From an uncultured Ruminococcus sp. (lineage in GTDB: Bacteria > Bacillota > Clostridia > Oscillospirales > Ruminococcaceae): a stretch of 15,499 nt of DNA. Where the stretch lies: contig ONNL01000026.1 in the NCBI GenBank assembly GCA_900319195.1, forward strand, positions 1 to 15,499. The letters run 5' to 3'. Both the position numbers and the translations under genes were made by a program. The notes under the pieces are model-generated. The model searched no databases, was not told where the DNA came from, and worked only from the letters and a program-made list of their open reading frames with translations. Of the stretch, positions 6,600 through 14,159 are shown piece by piece. Numbering within the stretch: position 1 is the stretch's first letter; each line of letters opens with the position of its first letter.

Positions 6600-8351
6600 A
6601 TGGACTTTTCTGAACTTCTTGAGAAGTATATTTCAGAGCTTGACTGCACCTCACTTGAGCTTTCCGAGGCTTCGGGCGTTTCACAGCCTGTCCTTAGCCG
6701 CTGCCGCAAGGGTACTCGCATACCCAAGCCCGACAGCGCTCTTCTTGTGAAGCTCTCTCACGGCATTGCGGAGATGTCGAAGGAGAAGGGCATTGCAATT
6801 GCCGAGGACGAGGTTTTTGCCAAAATGCAGGAGAACTGCACGCCGAAGGCAATGGCTGGAACGGTGCTGGGTGAGAATTTCAACACCCTTGTGAGCAAGC
6901 TGAATATCAGCCTGACTGCTCTTGCGGATTTTTCAAGCTTCAATCTCTCCTACCTCTACCGAATCCGCAGCGGCGAGCGCAAGCCGCATAAGGCCGACAA
7001 GCTCCGTGAGAGCCTGTGCAAATACATTGCCCGCTATCACGACAGTGAGACTGAGAAGCAGATACTCACGCGCCTTACAGGTCAGACGATAACCGATGAT
7101 AACTCGCTGTATGATGTGCTCATGGATTGGCTATGCCACGACCATTCAGGCGAAATGAAGCCCGAAACCGCGGAGCATTTCCTCACGAACCTTGATGATT
7201 TTGATTTGAATGAGTTCATCCGTGCGATTTCCTTCGGGCAGACGGAAATGCCCGCGGTACAGTCTGAAATGCCGCAGGCACGGCGATATTTCGGCATCGA
7301 AGAATTCAAGCAGGCAGAGCTGGACTTTTTCACGTCTGTGCTCCTCTCAGACTCGGTAGACCCCGTGAAGCTCTGCTCAGATATGCCGATGAGCGATATG
7401 GCAGTCGATCTTGAATTCGGCAAAAAATGGATGATGGGACTTGCTCTTCTGATGAAAAAGGGCGTTCGTCTGGAGATAATCCACGACCTTGACCGTCCGT
7501 TTGACGAGATGATGTACGGACTGGAGAGCTGGATCCCGCTGTATATGACGGGACAGGTCAGCCCCTATTATTTCAAGTCCGTGCGGAACGGCATTTATCG
7601 TCATCTGCTGTATTCTGCGAAGCATTCTGCACTTCATGCCGAGTGCCTGTCGGGGTTTCATGAGGACGGTAGGTATGACTTTGTGACGGACGAACGTGAT
7701 GTCCTCTACTGTCAGAAACGCGCAAAGGAGCTGTTTCAGAAGGCGGCCCCGCTTATGGACATTTACCGCGAGGACACGGCTGCGGCATTCCGCAAATTTG
7801 AGGACAAGGAGAGCGGTCATTCGGGAAAGCGTCGGCATATCCTCTCCGTACCGCCGATATATACTATCTCGGACGAGCTGCTGAACAAAATTCTTGATCG
7901 CTGCGAGGTATCGGCAGTGCGGCGCATCTCTATCACTCAGTATGTGACTCAGCAGAGGGCGAATATGGAGAAGATTCTCACGCACAGTCCTGTCACTATC
8001 GAGCTGCCCGAGCTGACGGCGGAGGAATTTGAGGAATATCCTGCTGCGCTGTCGCTCGCAGGAATGTTCTATCCCGATGAGCTGATGTACACCTTTGACG
8101 AGTATCAGGAGCATTTCCGCATGACCGAAGAATATTCGGAAAAGCACGAGCAGTATACGCTTGTACGCTCACCGAAGGCGGCGTTTCGCAATATCCAGAT
8201 ACGTATGCTGAACGGCAGCTATGTTCTCATCACCAAGAACAAGCACCCGATGATACAGTTCGTCATCCGTCACAGAAGCCTCTGTACCGCGATCGAGAGC
8301 TTTGAAATAACGATGCCCGATGATGAGGATACAGCAGAAAAACAGGCGTGA
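6600..8351 (+). CDS. Large helix-turn-helix protein of unknown specificity
   Basis: A 583-aa soluble protein with no signal peptide or membrane segments. Two XRE/Cro-like helix-turn-helix segments can be seen: residues about 17-55 (LELSEASGVSQPVLSRCRKG) and about 98-142 (LTALADFSSFNLSYLYRIRS, followed by GERKPHKADKL). The remaining 430 residues contain no domain I can name. They include a well-ordered core around residues 275-330 (MMGLALLMKKGVRLEIIHDL and GLESWIPLYMTGQVSPYYF) that looks like a ligand-sensing or catalytic fold; a distant resemblance to phospholipase-D-like sensor domains is possible but the HxK signature is absent. The start is fixed by AAGGAGG 7 nt before ATG. It has its own promoter and terminator and is not in an operon. 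A DNA-binding regulator is most likely; its target and signal are unknown. Confidence 0.8.
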   Translation: MDFSELLEKYISELDCTSLELSEASGVSQPVLSRCRKGTRIPKPDSALLVKLSHGIAEMSKEKGIAIAEDEVFAKMQENCTPKAMAGTVLGENFNTLVSKLNISLTALADFSSFNLSYLYRIRSGERKPHKADKLRESLCKYIARYHDSETEKQILTRLTGQTITDDNSLYDVLMDWLCHDHSGEMKPETAEHFLTNLDDFDLNEFIRAISFGQTEMPAVQSEMPQARRYFGIEEFKQAELDFFTSVLLSDSVDPVKLCSDMPMSDMAVDLEFGKKWMMGLALLMKKGVRLEIIHDLDRPFDEMMYGLESWIPLYMTGQVSPYYFKSVRNGIYRHLLYSAKHSALHAECLSGFHEDGRYDFVTDERDVLYCQKRAKELFQKAAPLMDIYREDTAAAFRKFEDKESGHSGKRRHILSVPPIYTISDELLNKILDRCEVSAVRRISITQYVTQQRANMEKILTHSPVTIELPELTAEEFEEYPAALSLAGMFYPDELMYTFDEYQEHFRMTEEYSEKHEQYTLVRSPKAAFRNIQIRMLNGSYVLITKNKHPMIQFVIRHRSLCTAIESFEITMPDDEDTAEKQA

Positions 8352-8387
8352 TCGAAGCACAGGATCATATTGCGGAAATTCGATCAC
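8348..8387 (+). repeat. Perfect 9-bp inverted repeat spanning the stop codon
   Basis: GTGATCGAA (8348-8356) and TTCGATCAC (8379-8387) are exact reverse complements separated by 22 nt, with GCA/TGC able to extend the stem inside. The TGA stop of the twin-HTH gene (8349-8351) is inside the left arm. No T-run follows, so it is not the terminator itself; that lies at 8461-8497. It may be an mRNA 3'-end hairpin or a protein-binding palindrome. Confidence 0.6.
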
Positions 8388-8460
8388 GATATGCTTCACA
8401 TTAATGGCATGAGCCGCGGCGGAGTGATGAAAAGCCCGCACGAATTGTTGAATACATAAT

Positions 8461-8497
8461 AAAAACTCCGAGGACACCTTCCTCGGAGATTTTTTTG
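8461..8497. terminator. Bidirectional terminator between convergent genes
   Basis: CTCCGAGG (8466-8473) and CCTCGGAG (8481-8488) form a perfect 8-bp stem with loop ACACCTT, flanked by five A on the left and ATTTTTTT on the right. Both strands therefore show a GC stem followed by a T-run, serving the twin-HTH gene from the left and the ATPase operon from the right. The roughly 90 bp between here and the ATPase stop hold only a small CCTTTT/AAAAGG palindrome at about 8543-8557. Confidence 0.9.
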
Positions 8498-8586
8498 GAA
8501 TCAATTTTCCTAATAATATGCTTTGGTACAGGGGAATGACCCCTTTTCTCAAAAGGCATCACCCGATAAACGCTCTAATCGAATGC

Positions 8587-10977
8587 TTACTTCTCGTAGT
8601 GGCGAATGAAGAAATATTGTATCTTTTGCATCAGCATTGTGAGGTATCTCATGAGCGGCTCAGCGATTATCGAGAAGTTTATGCAGAGGAGCACGCATCT
8701 TGCGGACATTGCCGAAATATCGAAGAAGTTGCTTATAAATATCATACAGAAGATCAGTCCGAGAGCGCATATCACCCACAGCCACATTTTGTATACGTCC
8801 ATAGGCTTGCATATCTCAAATACTATCATCAGTCCGACAATGCTCAGCAGGATAGTGGAGCTTGTCGCTATCTCGGTGTGTCCCACTTGGAAAATGCGTC
8901 CGAAGTACATCATAGCGGCAACGACTATCGTATCCGTAATGCCTGCGGGGAGCGCCTTCAATATGATGTTGGCGACAAATTTTCCGCGTATCAGTGACTT
9001 GTTCGGCATCTGTGACAGGACAAGTCCCGGAATGCCTATTGTGAAAAGGCTTATCAGCGATATCTGTGAGGGCTTGAGCGGATATGCTATGCCAAAGCAG
9101 ATAGTCAGTATCGAGAGCACGAGCGAGAAAATGTTCTTTACGAGGAACAGGCTTCCCGAGCGTTCAAGGTTGTTTACGACCTTTCGTCCCTCGAGTACTA
9201 CCTTCGGCATTTTTGAGAAGTCCGATTCGAGCAGGACTATCTGTGAAGCCTGCGCGGCGGCGTCGCTTCCCGAAGCCATTGCCACGGAGCAGTCCGCGTC
9301 CTTGAGCGCAAGTACATCGTTTACACCGTCGCCCGTCATTGCGACGGTTTTTTTCGCCCTTTTAAGAGCACGTACAAACTTGCGCTTCTGGTCGGGAGTT
9401 ACTCGTCCGAATACGGTATATCGCAGGATAGCGTCCTGTATCGCATTGTCGTTCGTGAGCGTGGAGGCGTCGATGTAGTCCTCGGCGTGTTCAATACCTG
9501 CCTGCTTTGCTATCTCCGAGACCGTTACGGGATTATCGCCCGATATTACCTTTATGGCAACTCCCTGCTCGGCAAAGTACCTGAATGTCTCGGGAGCGTC
9601 CTTTCGTATCGGGTTAGCAAGTATCACGAAGCATAGCGGAGCGACTGTCCCCGTGAGAGCCTTTCCGTCGGGAGTGCCGCTGTATTTTCCGAATGCGAGC
9701 ACACGGTATCCCATGCGGCTGTTTTCCTCTATCATCTCGCTGTACATTGAGATATTGTCCTTCAGTATGAACTCGGGAGCGCCGAGCACATATGAGCCGT
9801 TATAGAATGAAACACTGCTGTATTTGAACTCCGAGGAGAAGCCCGTATGTGCAACGCAGGAGGCTCCTGACGGGCGGCGGAAGTAGTTTTTCATGCTCCG
9901 CATGGTCTCGTTGTCGGAGTCCTGAGCGGCACAGAAGTCGCTGAGAAGCTCGTGCAGGTCATCGGTATTCTTGTCGGCAACAGGCAGTACGGAAATTACC
10001 GACATTGCATTTTCCGTGATAGTACCCGTCTTATCGACGCAAAGGACATTTACACGGGCAAGAGTCTCGATGCACTTCATGTCGTGTATCAGTACCTTGT
10101 CAAACGCGAGCTTCATGGCGCTCACTGCCATTGCCGTGCTTGCAACGAGGAAGAGTCCCTCGGGTATCATTCCTATTACAGCCGCGACCATTGACTGAAC
10201 GCTGTTTTTGATGCTTTGATGACTGATGTAGTATTGCTGATACATCATGATAAGTCCAATGGGGATTATCAGTATGCCTGCGAATTTTACTATCTTGTTG
10301 AGGGAGCGTATCATCTCGGACTGCTCTCCCTTTTTGGAGCGCTTCGCCTGCAAGGTCAGCTTCGAGATGTAGGAGTCCGCCCCGACCTTTTCAAGTCTCG
10401 CACGGCATATTCCCGACACGATGTAACTGCCCGACATGAGCGTGTCGCCCGGCTTCTTGGGTATCTCGTCCGCCTCACCCGTGAGGAGCGATTCGTTGAC
10501 GGAGACATTTCCCTCAATGACCACAGCGTCCGCGCTGATCTGATTTCCGCCCTTGAACACTGCAATGTCGTCGAGCACGAGCTCCTTTGAGGGCACAGTT
10601 TTCAGCTTTCCGTTCCTTATTACATTCGTGACGGGAGCATTCAGCACAGTGAGCTTGTCCAGCACCGCCTTCGAGCGCATCTCCTGCACGATACCGATAA
10701 GCGTATTTGCAATGATTATCGGCATGAAGGTAAGGTCGCGGTAGGAGCCGACAACTATCAGCAGTCCTGCGAGGATAGCGAAGATGAGGTTGAAGTACGT
10801 GAACACGTTATCCGCAATTATCTCCCTCACCGATTTGGAAGGGGACTCAACAGGCTTGTTATAGAAGCCGTCGTTTATACGCTGTTTTACCTGTTCGGTG
10901 GTGAGACCTGTCTGAGCGTCCGCATTTATACGTACAGGTATCGGTTTTAGCTTTTCTTCAACAAATCCGTTTTTCAT
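8587..10977 (-). CDS. P-type cation-transporting ATPase, Exp7-like
   Basis: A membrane ATPase of 796 aa predicted to move a cation using a phospho-aspartate cycle. Visible in order: a cytosolic N-terminus with GLTTEQVKQRINDGFYN; membrane segments at about 58-78 and 82-98; the actuator domain with SLLTGEADEIP (TGE at 166-168); segments at about 232-248 and 262-286, with PEGL at 272-275 in M4; the phosphorylation site CVDKTGTITEN with D315; a nucleotide-binding region; the hinge TGDGVND near residue 547; and about six C-terminal membrane segments. It resembles the uncharacterised family that contains Streptococcus Exp7. M6 reads LFTIGIPGLVLSQ and lacks the Asp of the typical Ca2+/Mg2+ pump M6, so the substrate cannot be transferred from those pumps. 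The start at 10977 is chosen because the longer reading would enter the ThiF-like gene; AGGA lies a few bases upstream. It is second in an operon, 23 bp after the ThiF-like gene. Confidence 0.9.
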   Translation of the reverse strand: MKNGFVEEKLKPIPVRINADAQTGLTTEQVKQRINDGFYNKPVESPSKSVREIIADNVFTYFNLIFAILAGLLIVVGSYRDLTFMPIIIANTLIGIVQEMRSKAVLDKLTVLNAPVTNVIRNGKLKTVPSKELVLDDIAVFKGGNQISADAVVIEGNVSVNESLLTGEADEIPKKPGDTLMSGSYIVSGICRARLEKVGADSYISKLTLQAKRSKKGEQSEMIRSLNKIVKFAGILIIPIGLIMMYQQYYISHQSIKNSVQSMVAAVIGMIPEGLFLVASTAMAVSAMKLAFDKVLIHDMKCIETLARVNVLCVDKTGTITENAMSVISVLPVADKNTDDLHELLSDFCAAQDSDNETMRSMKNYFRRPSGASCVAHTGFSSEFKYSSVSFYNGSYVLGAPEFILKDNISMYSEMIEENSRMGYRVLAFGKYSGTPDGKALTGTVAPLCFVILANPIRKDAPETFRYFAEQGVAIKVISGDNPVTVSEIAKQAGIEHAEDYIDASTLTNDNAIQDAILRYTVFGRVTPDQKRKFVRALKRAKKTVAMTGDGVNDVLALKDADCSVAMASGSDAAAQASQIVLLESDFSKMPKVVLEGRKVVNNLERSGSLFLVKNIFSLVLSILTICFGIAYPLKPSQISLISLFTIGIPGLVLSQMPNKSLIRGKFVANIILKALPAGITDTIVVAAMMYFGRIFQVGHTEIATSSTILLSIVGLMIVFEICKPMDVYKMWLWVICALGLIFCMIFISNFFDISAMSARCVLLCINFSIIAEPLMRYLTMLMQKIQYFFIRHYEK

Positions 10978-11000
10978 TTCATCATTCCTATTTTCAGTAA

Positions 11001-11777
11001 TTAAATTCCGCCGTGAACAGTCGAGCAGACCTTGCATTCGCTGTTCCTTCCGTGGAATGCAGCTATCCTTGCTTTCATCGTAAGAGCGTCAAAGGTAAGC
11101 ATTTTCCCCGTGAGGAGCTCACCCGTCCCGACGATGAACTTTATCGCTTCAAGTGCCTGTATTGAGCCGATAACGCCTGCAACGGCACCGATAACGCCGT
11201 TTGAGCTCGGAGCAGGTACGCTGTCCTCGTCGGGAACATCACCGAAAATGCACCTGTAGCACGGCTCGTCACCGCCTGTGTAGGTCATGACCTGTCCCGA
11301 GAAGCCCTGAATACCTGCATGGCAAAACGGCTTGCCAAGAAGCACACACACGTCATTTATCATGAACTTGCTCCTGAAATTGTCAGTGCAGTCGAGTATG
11401 AAATCGTAGCCCTCGATTATATCGGGAGCGTTGTCGATAGTGAGCTCACACGGGTAAACGTGCACCCTGATATTCTCGTTAAGAGCCTCAATAGTACGTT
11501 TGGCAGATACAGCCTTGTTTATACCCTCGCGCTCGTAATTGTGGAGTATCTGGCGCTGGAGATTTGAAAGGCTGACCTCATCAGCGTCGATGATGCCGAT
11601 AGTGCCGACCCCTGCACCTGCAAGGTACATAGCGGCAGGACTTCCGAGTCCGCCTGCACCGACGATGAGCACCTTTGCATTTTTCAGCCTGAGCTGACCG
11701 TCCTGCCCGACCTCATCGAGCATTATCTGCCTGCTGTATCGTTCAAGCTCCTTATCCGAGAGCTTTTCTGTATCCAT
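11001..11777 (-). CDS. ThiF/MoeB/HesA-family E1-like adenylyltransferase
   Basis: A 258-aa enzyme of the family that adenylates the C-terminus of ubiquitin-fold sulfur carriers such as ThiS or MoaD. Visible: the nucleotide-binding VLIVGAGGLGSPAAMYLAGA (glycines at 40-45), IIDADEVSLSNLQRQILH with R75, the DCTDNFRSKFMIND segment with D130, and four zinc cysteines as C173-x2-C176 and C248-x2-C251. The short segment where ThiF and MoeB carry a Cys four residues before GV.G..GV.GS reads APSSNGVIGA here, so that cysteine is absent. The start at 11777 (MDTEKLSDKEL) has AGGTGA upstream; the frame is open to 11819 but without a ribosome binding site. No carrier protein, ThiG, ThiH, MoaE or cysteine desulfurase gene is next to it, so thiamine versus molybdopterin or another sulfur pathway cannot be decided. 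First gene of a two-gene operon with the ATPase. Confidence 0.88.
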   Translation of the reverse strand: MDTEKLSDKELERYSRQIMLDEVGQDGQLRLKNAKVLIVGAGGLGSPAAMYLAGAGVGTIGIIDADEVSLSNLQRQILHNYEREGINKAVSAKRTIEALNENIRVHVYPCELTIDNAPDIIEGYDFILDCTDNFRSKFMINDVCVLLGKPFCHAGIQGFSGQVMTYTGGDEPCYRCIFGDVPDEDSVPAPSSNGVIGAVAGVIGSIQALEAIKFIVGTGELLTGKMLTFDALTMKARIAAFHGRNSECKVCSTVHGGI

Positions 11778-11834
11778 ATTTTTCACCTGTTTCCGAATAA
11801 ACTCGTATCTGCATATCACTTTTAATCAATGTAT

Positions 11835-11865
11835 CCTCAACAACTGCCATACGCAGTCATTGAGG
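11835..11865 (-). promoter_or_regulatory. Hairpin in the leader of the ThiF-like gene
   Basis: CCTCAA (6 bp) and ACTGC (5 bp) pair with their complements around a 5-nt loop, with a 2-by-2 mismatch between the two helices. It lies in the transcribed leader, a few bases after the predicted start site, and about 57 bp before the ATG. No T-run follows, so it is not a simple attenuator; it could stabilise the mRNA, bind a regulator, or act as a dyad operator. Confidence 0.5.
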
Positions 11866-11873
11866 ACACATTA

Positions 11874-11902
11874 ATTATAGCATTATGAGCAATAATTGTC
11901 AA
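11874..11902 (-). promoter_or_regulatory. Promoter of the ThiF-like/ATPase operon
   Basis: On the minus strand TTGACA (11902-11897) and TATAAT (11879-11874) are both perfect consensus with a 17-bp spacer, plus an extended TGC before the -10. Transcription would begin near 11867. Confidence 0.9.
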
Positions 11903-11903
11903 C

Positions 11904-11923
11904 TGCCGAAAATTGCGGAAAAT
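11904..11923. repeat. Tandem 10-bp direct repeat between divergent promoters
   Basis: TGCCGAAAAT (11904-11913) is followed directly by TGCGGAAAAT (11914-11923), 9 of 10 bases identical and one helical turn apart. It sits 1 bp from the -35 of the ThiF-like promoter and 14 bp from the -35 of the MoxR promoter. That position suits an operator or activator site acting on one or both promoters, which is inference. Confidence 0.5.
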
Positions 11924-11937
11924 ATCGCTTGTTCCTA

Positions 11938-11966
11938 TTGCCAAATTTTATTTTTAATGGTATAAT
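11938..11966 (+). promoter_or_regulatory. Promoter of the MoxR operon
   Basis: -35 TTGCCA (11938-11943), a 17-bp spacer, and -10 TATAAT (11961-11966) with extended TGG in front. Start near 11973; AGGAG at 11989-11993 is 7 nt before the ATG. Confidence 0.85.
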
Positions 11967-12000
11967 AAAATGTATATAATATTATTACAGGAGATTCAAA

Positions 12001-12960
12001 ATGGATAACACCTATTATACTAATCAGATAAGCACGATAATCAACGAAGTCAAGAAGGCTGTTATAGGCAAGGACGCTATTATCATCAAGGTCCTGCTTG
12101 CGATACTCTGCAAGGGCCATGTTCTTATCGAGGACATTCCCGGTGTAGGCAAAACTACGCTCGCGCTTGCGTTTTCAAAGGCGCTCTCCCTTGAACACAA
12201 CCGTATGCAGTTCACACCAGATGTTTTGCCCTCGGACGTGACAGGCTTCTCTATCTATAACAAGAACACAGGCAAATTCGAGTTCCGCCCGGGAGTTGCC
12301 TTCTGTAACCTCTTCCTTGCTGACGAGATAAACCGTACCTCGAGCAAAACGCAGTCCGCGCTTCTCGAGCTCATGGAGGAGAAGAACATTACCGTTGACG
12401 GAAGCACATATAAGCTCCCCGAGCCGTATACAGTCATTGCTACGCAGAATCCCATAGGCTCGGCAGGCACGCATAATCTTCCCGATTCACAGCTTGACCG
12501 CTTCATGATAAAGCTGAGCATGGGTTATCCTGATTTCAGGGGAGAGGTCTCGATTTTGAAGTCGAAGCACAGTGCAAATCCGCTTGACGACGTTAAGCCT
12601 ATTGCGGACTCTTCCTTCATACTTGAGTTACAGGACTATATCTCGAATGTCTATGTCGATGACAGGATATACGAGTATATGGTCGCAATTTCGGCATCTA
12701 CACGTAATCATCCGCTCATAAAGCTCGGAGTAAGTCCGCGAGGCACACTTGCCCTCATGCAGATATCAAAGGGCATAGCAGTGGCCGCAGGACGCGATTA
12801 TGTTATCCCCGACGATATTTCCTATATCTGCCCCGATGTTTTCGAGCACCGTTTGATTCTCAATTCAAAGGCAAAGCTCTCCGAGATGTCGGCTTCGGAT
12901 ATAATCGAGGACATCATCAAGAAGGTGCCTGTCCCCGGGATAAACATCAATAAAGGATAA
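12001..12960 (+). CDS. MoxR-family AAA+ ATPase
   Basis: A 319-aa cytosolic AAA+ ATPase of the MoxR group, chaperone-like proteins that assemble or activate partner complexes. Visible: Walker A EDIPGVGKTTLALAF with K51; Walker B LFLADEINRTSSKTQSALLE with D108 and E109; sensor 1 TVIATQNP (N150); LPDSQLDRFM, with the arginine-finger region; and a C-terminal lid with VSPRGTLALM as sensor 2. The family usually works with the DUF58 protein encoded next, which starts 6 bp after this stop. The start is fixed by an AGGAG 7 nt upstream. Specific client unknown. Confidence 0.95.
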   Translation: MDNTYYTNQISTIINEVKKAVIGKDAIIIKVLLAILCKGHVLIEDIPGVGKTTLALAFSKALSLEHNRMQFTPDVLPSDVTGFSIYNKNTGKFEFRPGVAFCNLFLADEINRTSSKTQSALLELMEEKNITVDGSTYKLPEPYTVIATQNPIGSAGTHNLPDSQLDRFMIKLSMGYPDFRGEVSILKSKHSANPLDDVKPIADSSFILELQDYISNVYVDDRIYEYMVAISASTRNHPLIKLGVSPRGTLALMQISKGIAVAAGRDYVIPDDISYICPDVFEHRLILNSKAKLSEMSASDIIEDIIKKVPVPGININKG

Positions 12961-12965
12961 GCGGC

Positions 12966-14159
12966 ATGATATTTTCAAAGATACTGTTTTTCTTTCTGAT
13001 AATAGTGTGCGGAATGTTCTACATTCTCTACCTATGGGATTTCGCATTCGTGCTGTTCATCATAATGCTTGCGCTCCCCGTGGTGATGTTCATTGAGCTT
13101 TTCATCACAAAGCGCATGATGACGGTAGACTTCTCATTCCCCGAGAGCGTCACCGTAAAGAATGAGGATTTTCCCGTACAGCTCTGCCTCGAAAACAGGA
13201 GCATTTTCCCCGTAGGCAAGGCTGAGGCGCACATTGAATACTACAACATCTTCAACAATCAGATAAATACCTTTGAGCTCCAGTTTCCCATTCAGGCGAA
13301 GAATTCGCAGAAGGTGACATTCAAGCTCAACTCAAAATACTGTGGAGTTATCAAGATAAAATCCGCGTATATCAGCATTTTCGACCCGCTCAAGATTTTC
13401 AGGATGAAGGTCGGAAGGAATATTGTTTCGCAGATAACGGTAATGCCCGAGGGATATGATGTCAGCGGCGATGTCTTTCCCGTGACGCGCGTTAATGAGG
13501 AGAGCCTTATCTTTTCTGAGAATCGTCCGGGGGACGACCCCTCCGAAGTATTTGACCTGCGCGACTATATCCCGGGCGATAAGCTCAACAGGATACACTG
13601 GAAGCTCAGCTCGAAGAATCAGGACTTCATCGTAAAGGAGTACAGTCTCCCCGTTGATGTGCCGTGTCTGCTGTTTCTCGACCTCAGATGCTATGAGGAC
13701 TCGGACTACACCCTGCCCGTATATGATACGCTCATTGAAACGCTCGTGTCGCTTTCAAGACTGCTCATAGCAAACGAGCGTCTGCACACGATAGTGTATT
13801 TCAGCGCGAAGCAGAGGGAGTTCGTCGCAAAGGACATAGACGGCATAGAATCGCTCTCGGGAGCTATACAGGAAATGCTCCTCTCGCTCATGGACAACCT
13901 CTACTGCGAGTCGCCCGACGACTATCTCAAGGAGCATTCGGGAATTTCGCTCTCGTCATTCACATTCATCACCTCGCAGGAGAATGATGATACACTCCGT
14001 ATGATAGACGAGCAGGTGGACGCGGACATAAAAAATGCGTTTATCGTATGCCGAAGCAGTACGGACGCTGAGTCCGAGCCCGCACAGCACGGTTCTGTGA
14101 ATGTCGAAAAGGTACTGATAGGAAAGATAATCTCTTCAATTAAGGAAATTGAATTGTAA
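12966..14159 (+). CDS. DUF58 domain membrane protein
   Basis: A 397-aa protein whose function is unknown but which regularly accompanies MoxR ATPases. Two N-terminal membrane helices (about 5-23 and 26-47) are followed by an Ig-like beta-rich region (about 55-180), with VTVKNEDFPVQLCLENRS typical of such domains. The DUF58 signature then appears near residues 186-210: NRPGDDPSEVFDLRDYIPGD followed by KLNRIHWKLSSK. The part after it is a predicted vWA-like fold that may bind a metal or the MoxR protein. Its gene begins 6 bp after MoxR, with AAAGGA overlapping the MoxR stop region, and its TAA overlaps the ATG of the next gene (TAATG), indicating tight translational coupling. Confidence 0.93.
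   Translation: MIFSKILFFFLIIVCGMFYILYLWDFAFVLFIIMLALPVVMFIELFITKRMMTVDFSFPESVTVKNEDFPVQLCLENRSIFPVGKAEAHIEYYNIFNNQINTFELQFPIQAKNSQKVTFKLNSKYCGVIKIKSAYISIFDPLKIFRMKVGRNIVSQITVMPEGYDVSGDVFPVTRVNEESLIFSENRPGDDPSEVFDLRDYIPGDKLNRIHWKLSSKNQDFIVKEYSLPVDVPCLLFLDLRCYEDSDYTLPVYDTLIETLVSLSRLLIANERLHTIVYFSAKQREFVAKDIDGIESLSGAIQEMLLSLMDNLYCESPDDYLKEHSGISLSSFTFITSQENDDTLRMIDEQVDADIKNAFIVCRSSTDAESEPAQHGSVNVEKVLIGKIISSIKEIEL

Noticed and set aside
7377..8147. Long open frame antisense to the twin-HTH gene (256 codons)
   Set aside because: Codon bias shadow of the opposite strand; no ribosome binding site and no recognisable motifs.
8349..8387. Selenocysteine at the TGA of the twin-HTH gene, with the hairpin as SECIS
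   Set aside because: The protein looks like a DNA-binding regulator, no selenium gene is in the window, and the loop lacks a recognisable GGU-type SECIS core.
8606..9478. 290-codon plus-strand frame inside the ATPase gene
   Set aside because: Antisense shadow of a gene with intact P-type ATPase motifs; the sequence is low in recognisable protein features.
11778..11819. Longer N-terminus of the ThiF-like protein
   Set aside because: AGGTGA sits just before the ATG at 11777 and nothing suitable precedes 11819; family proteins start near this point.
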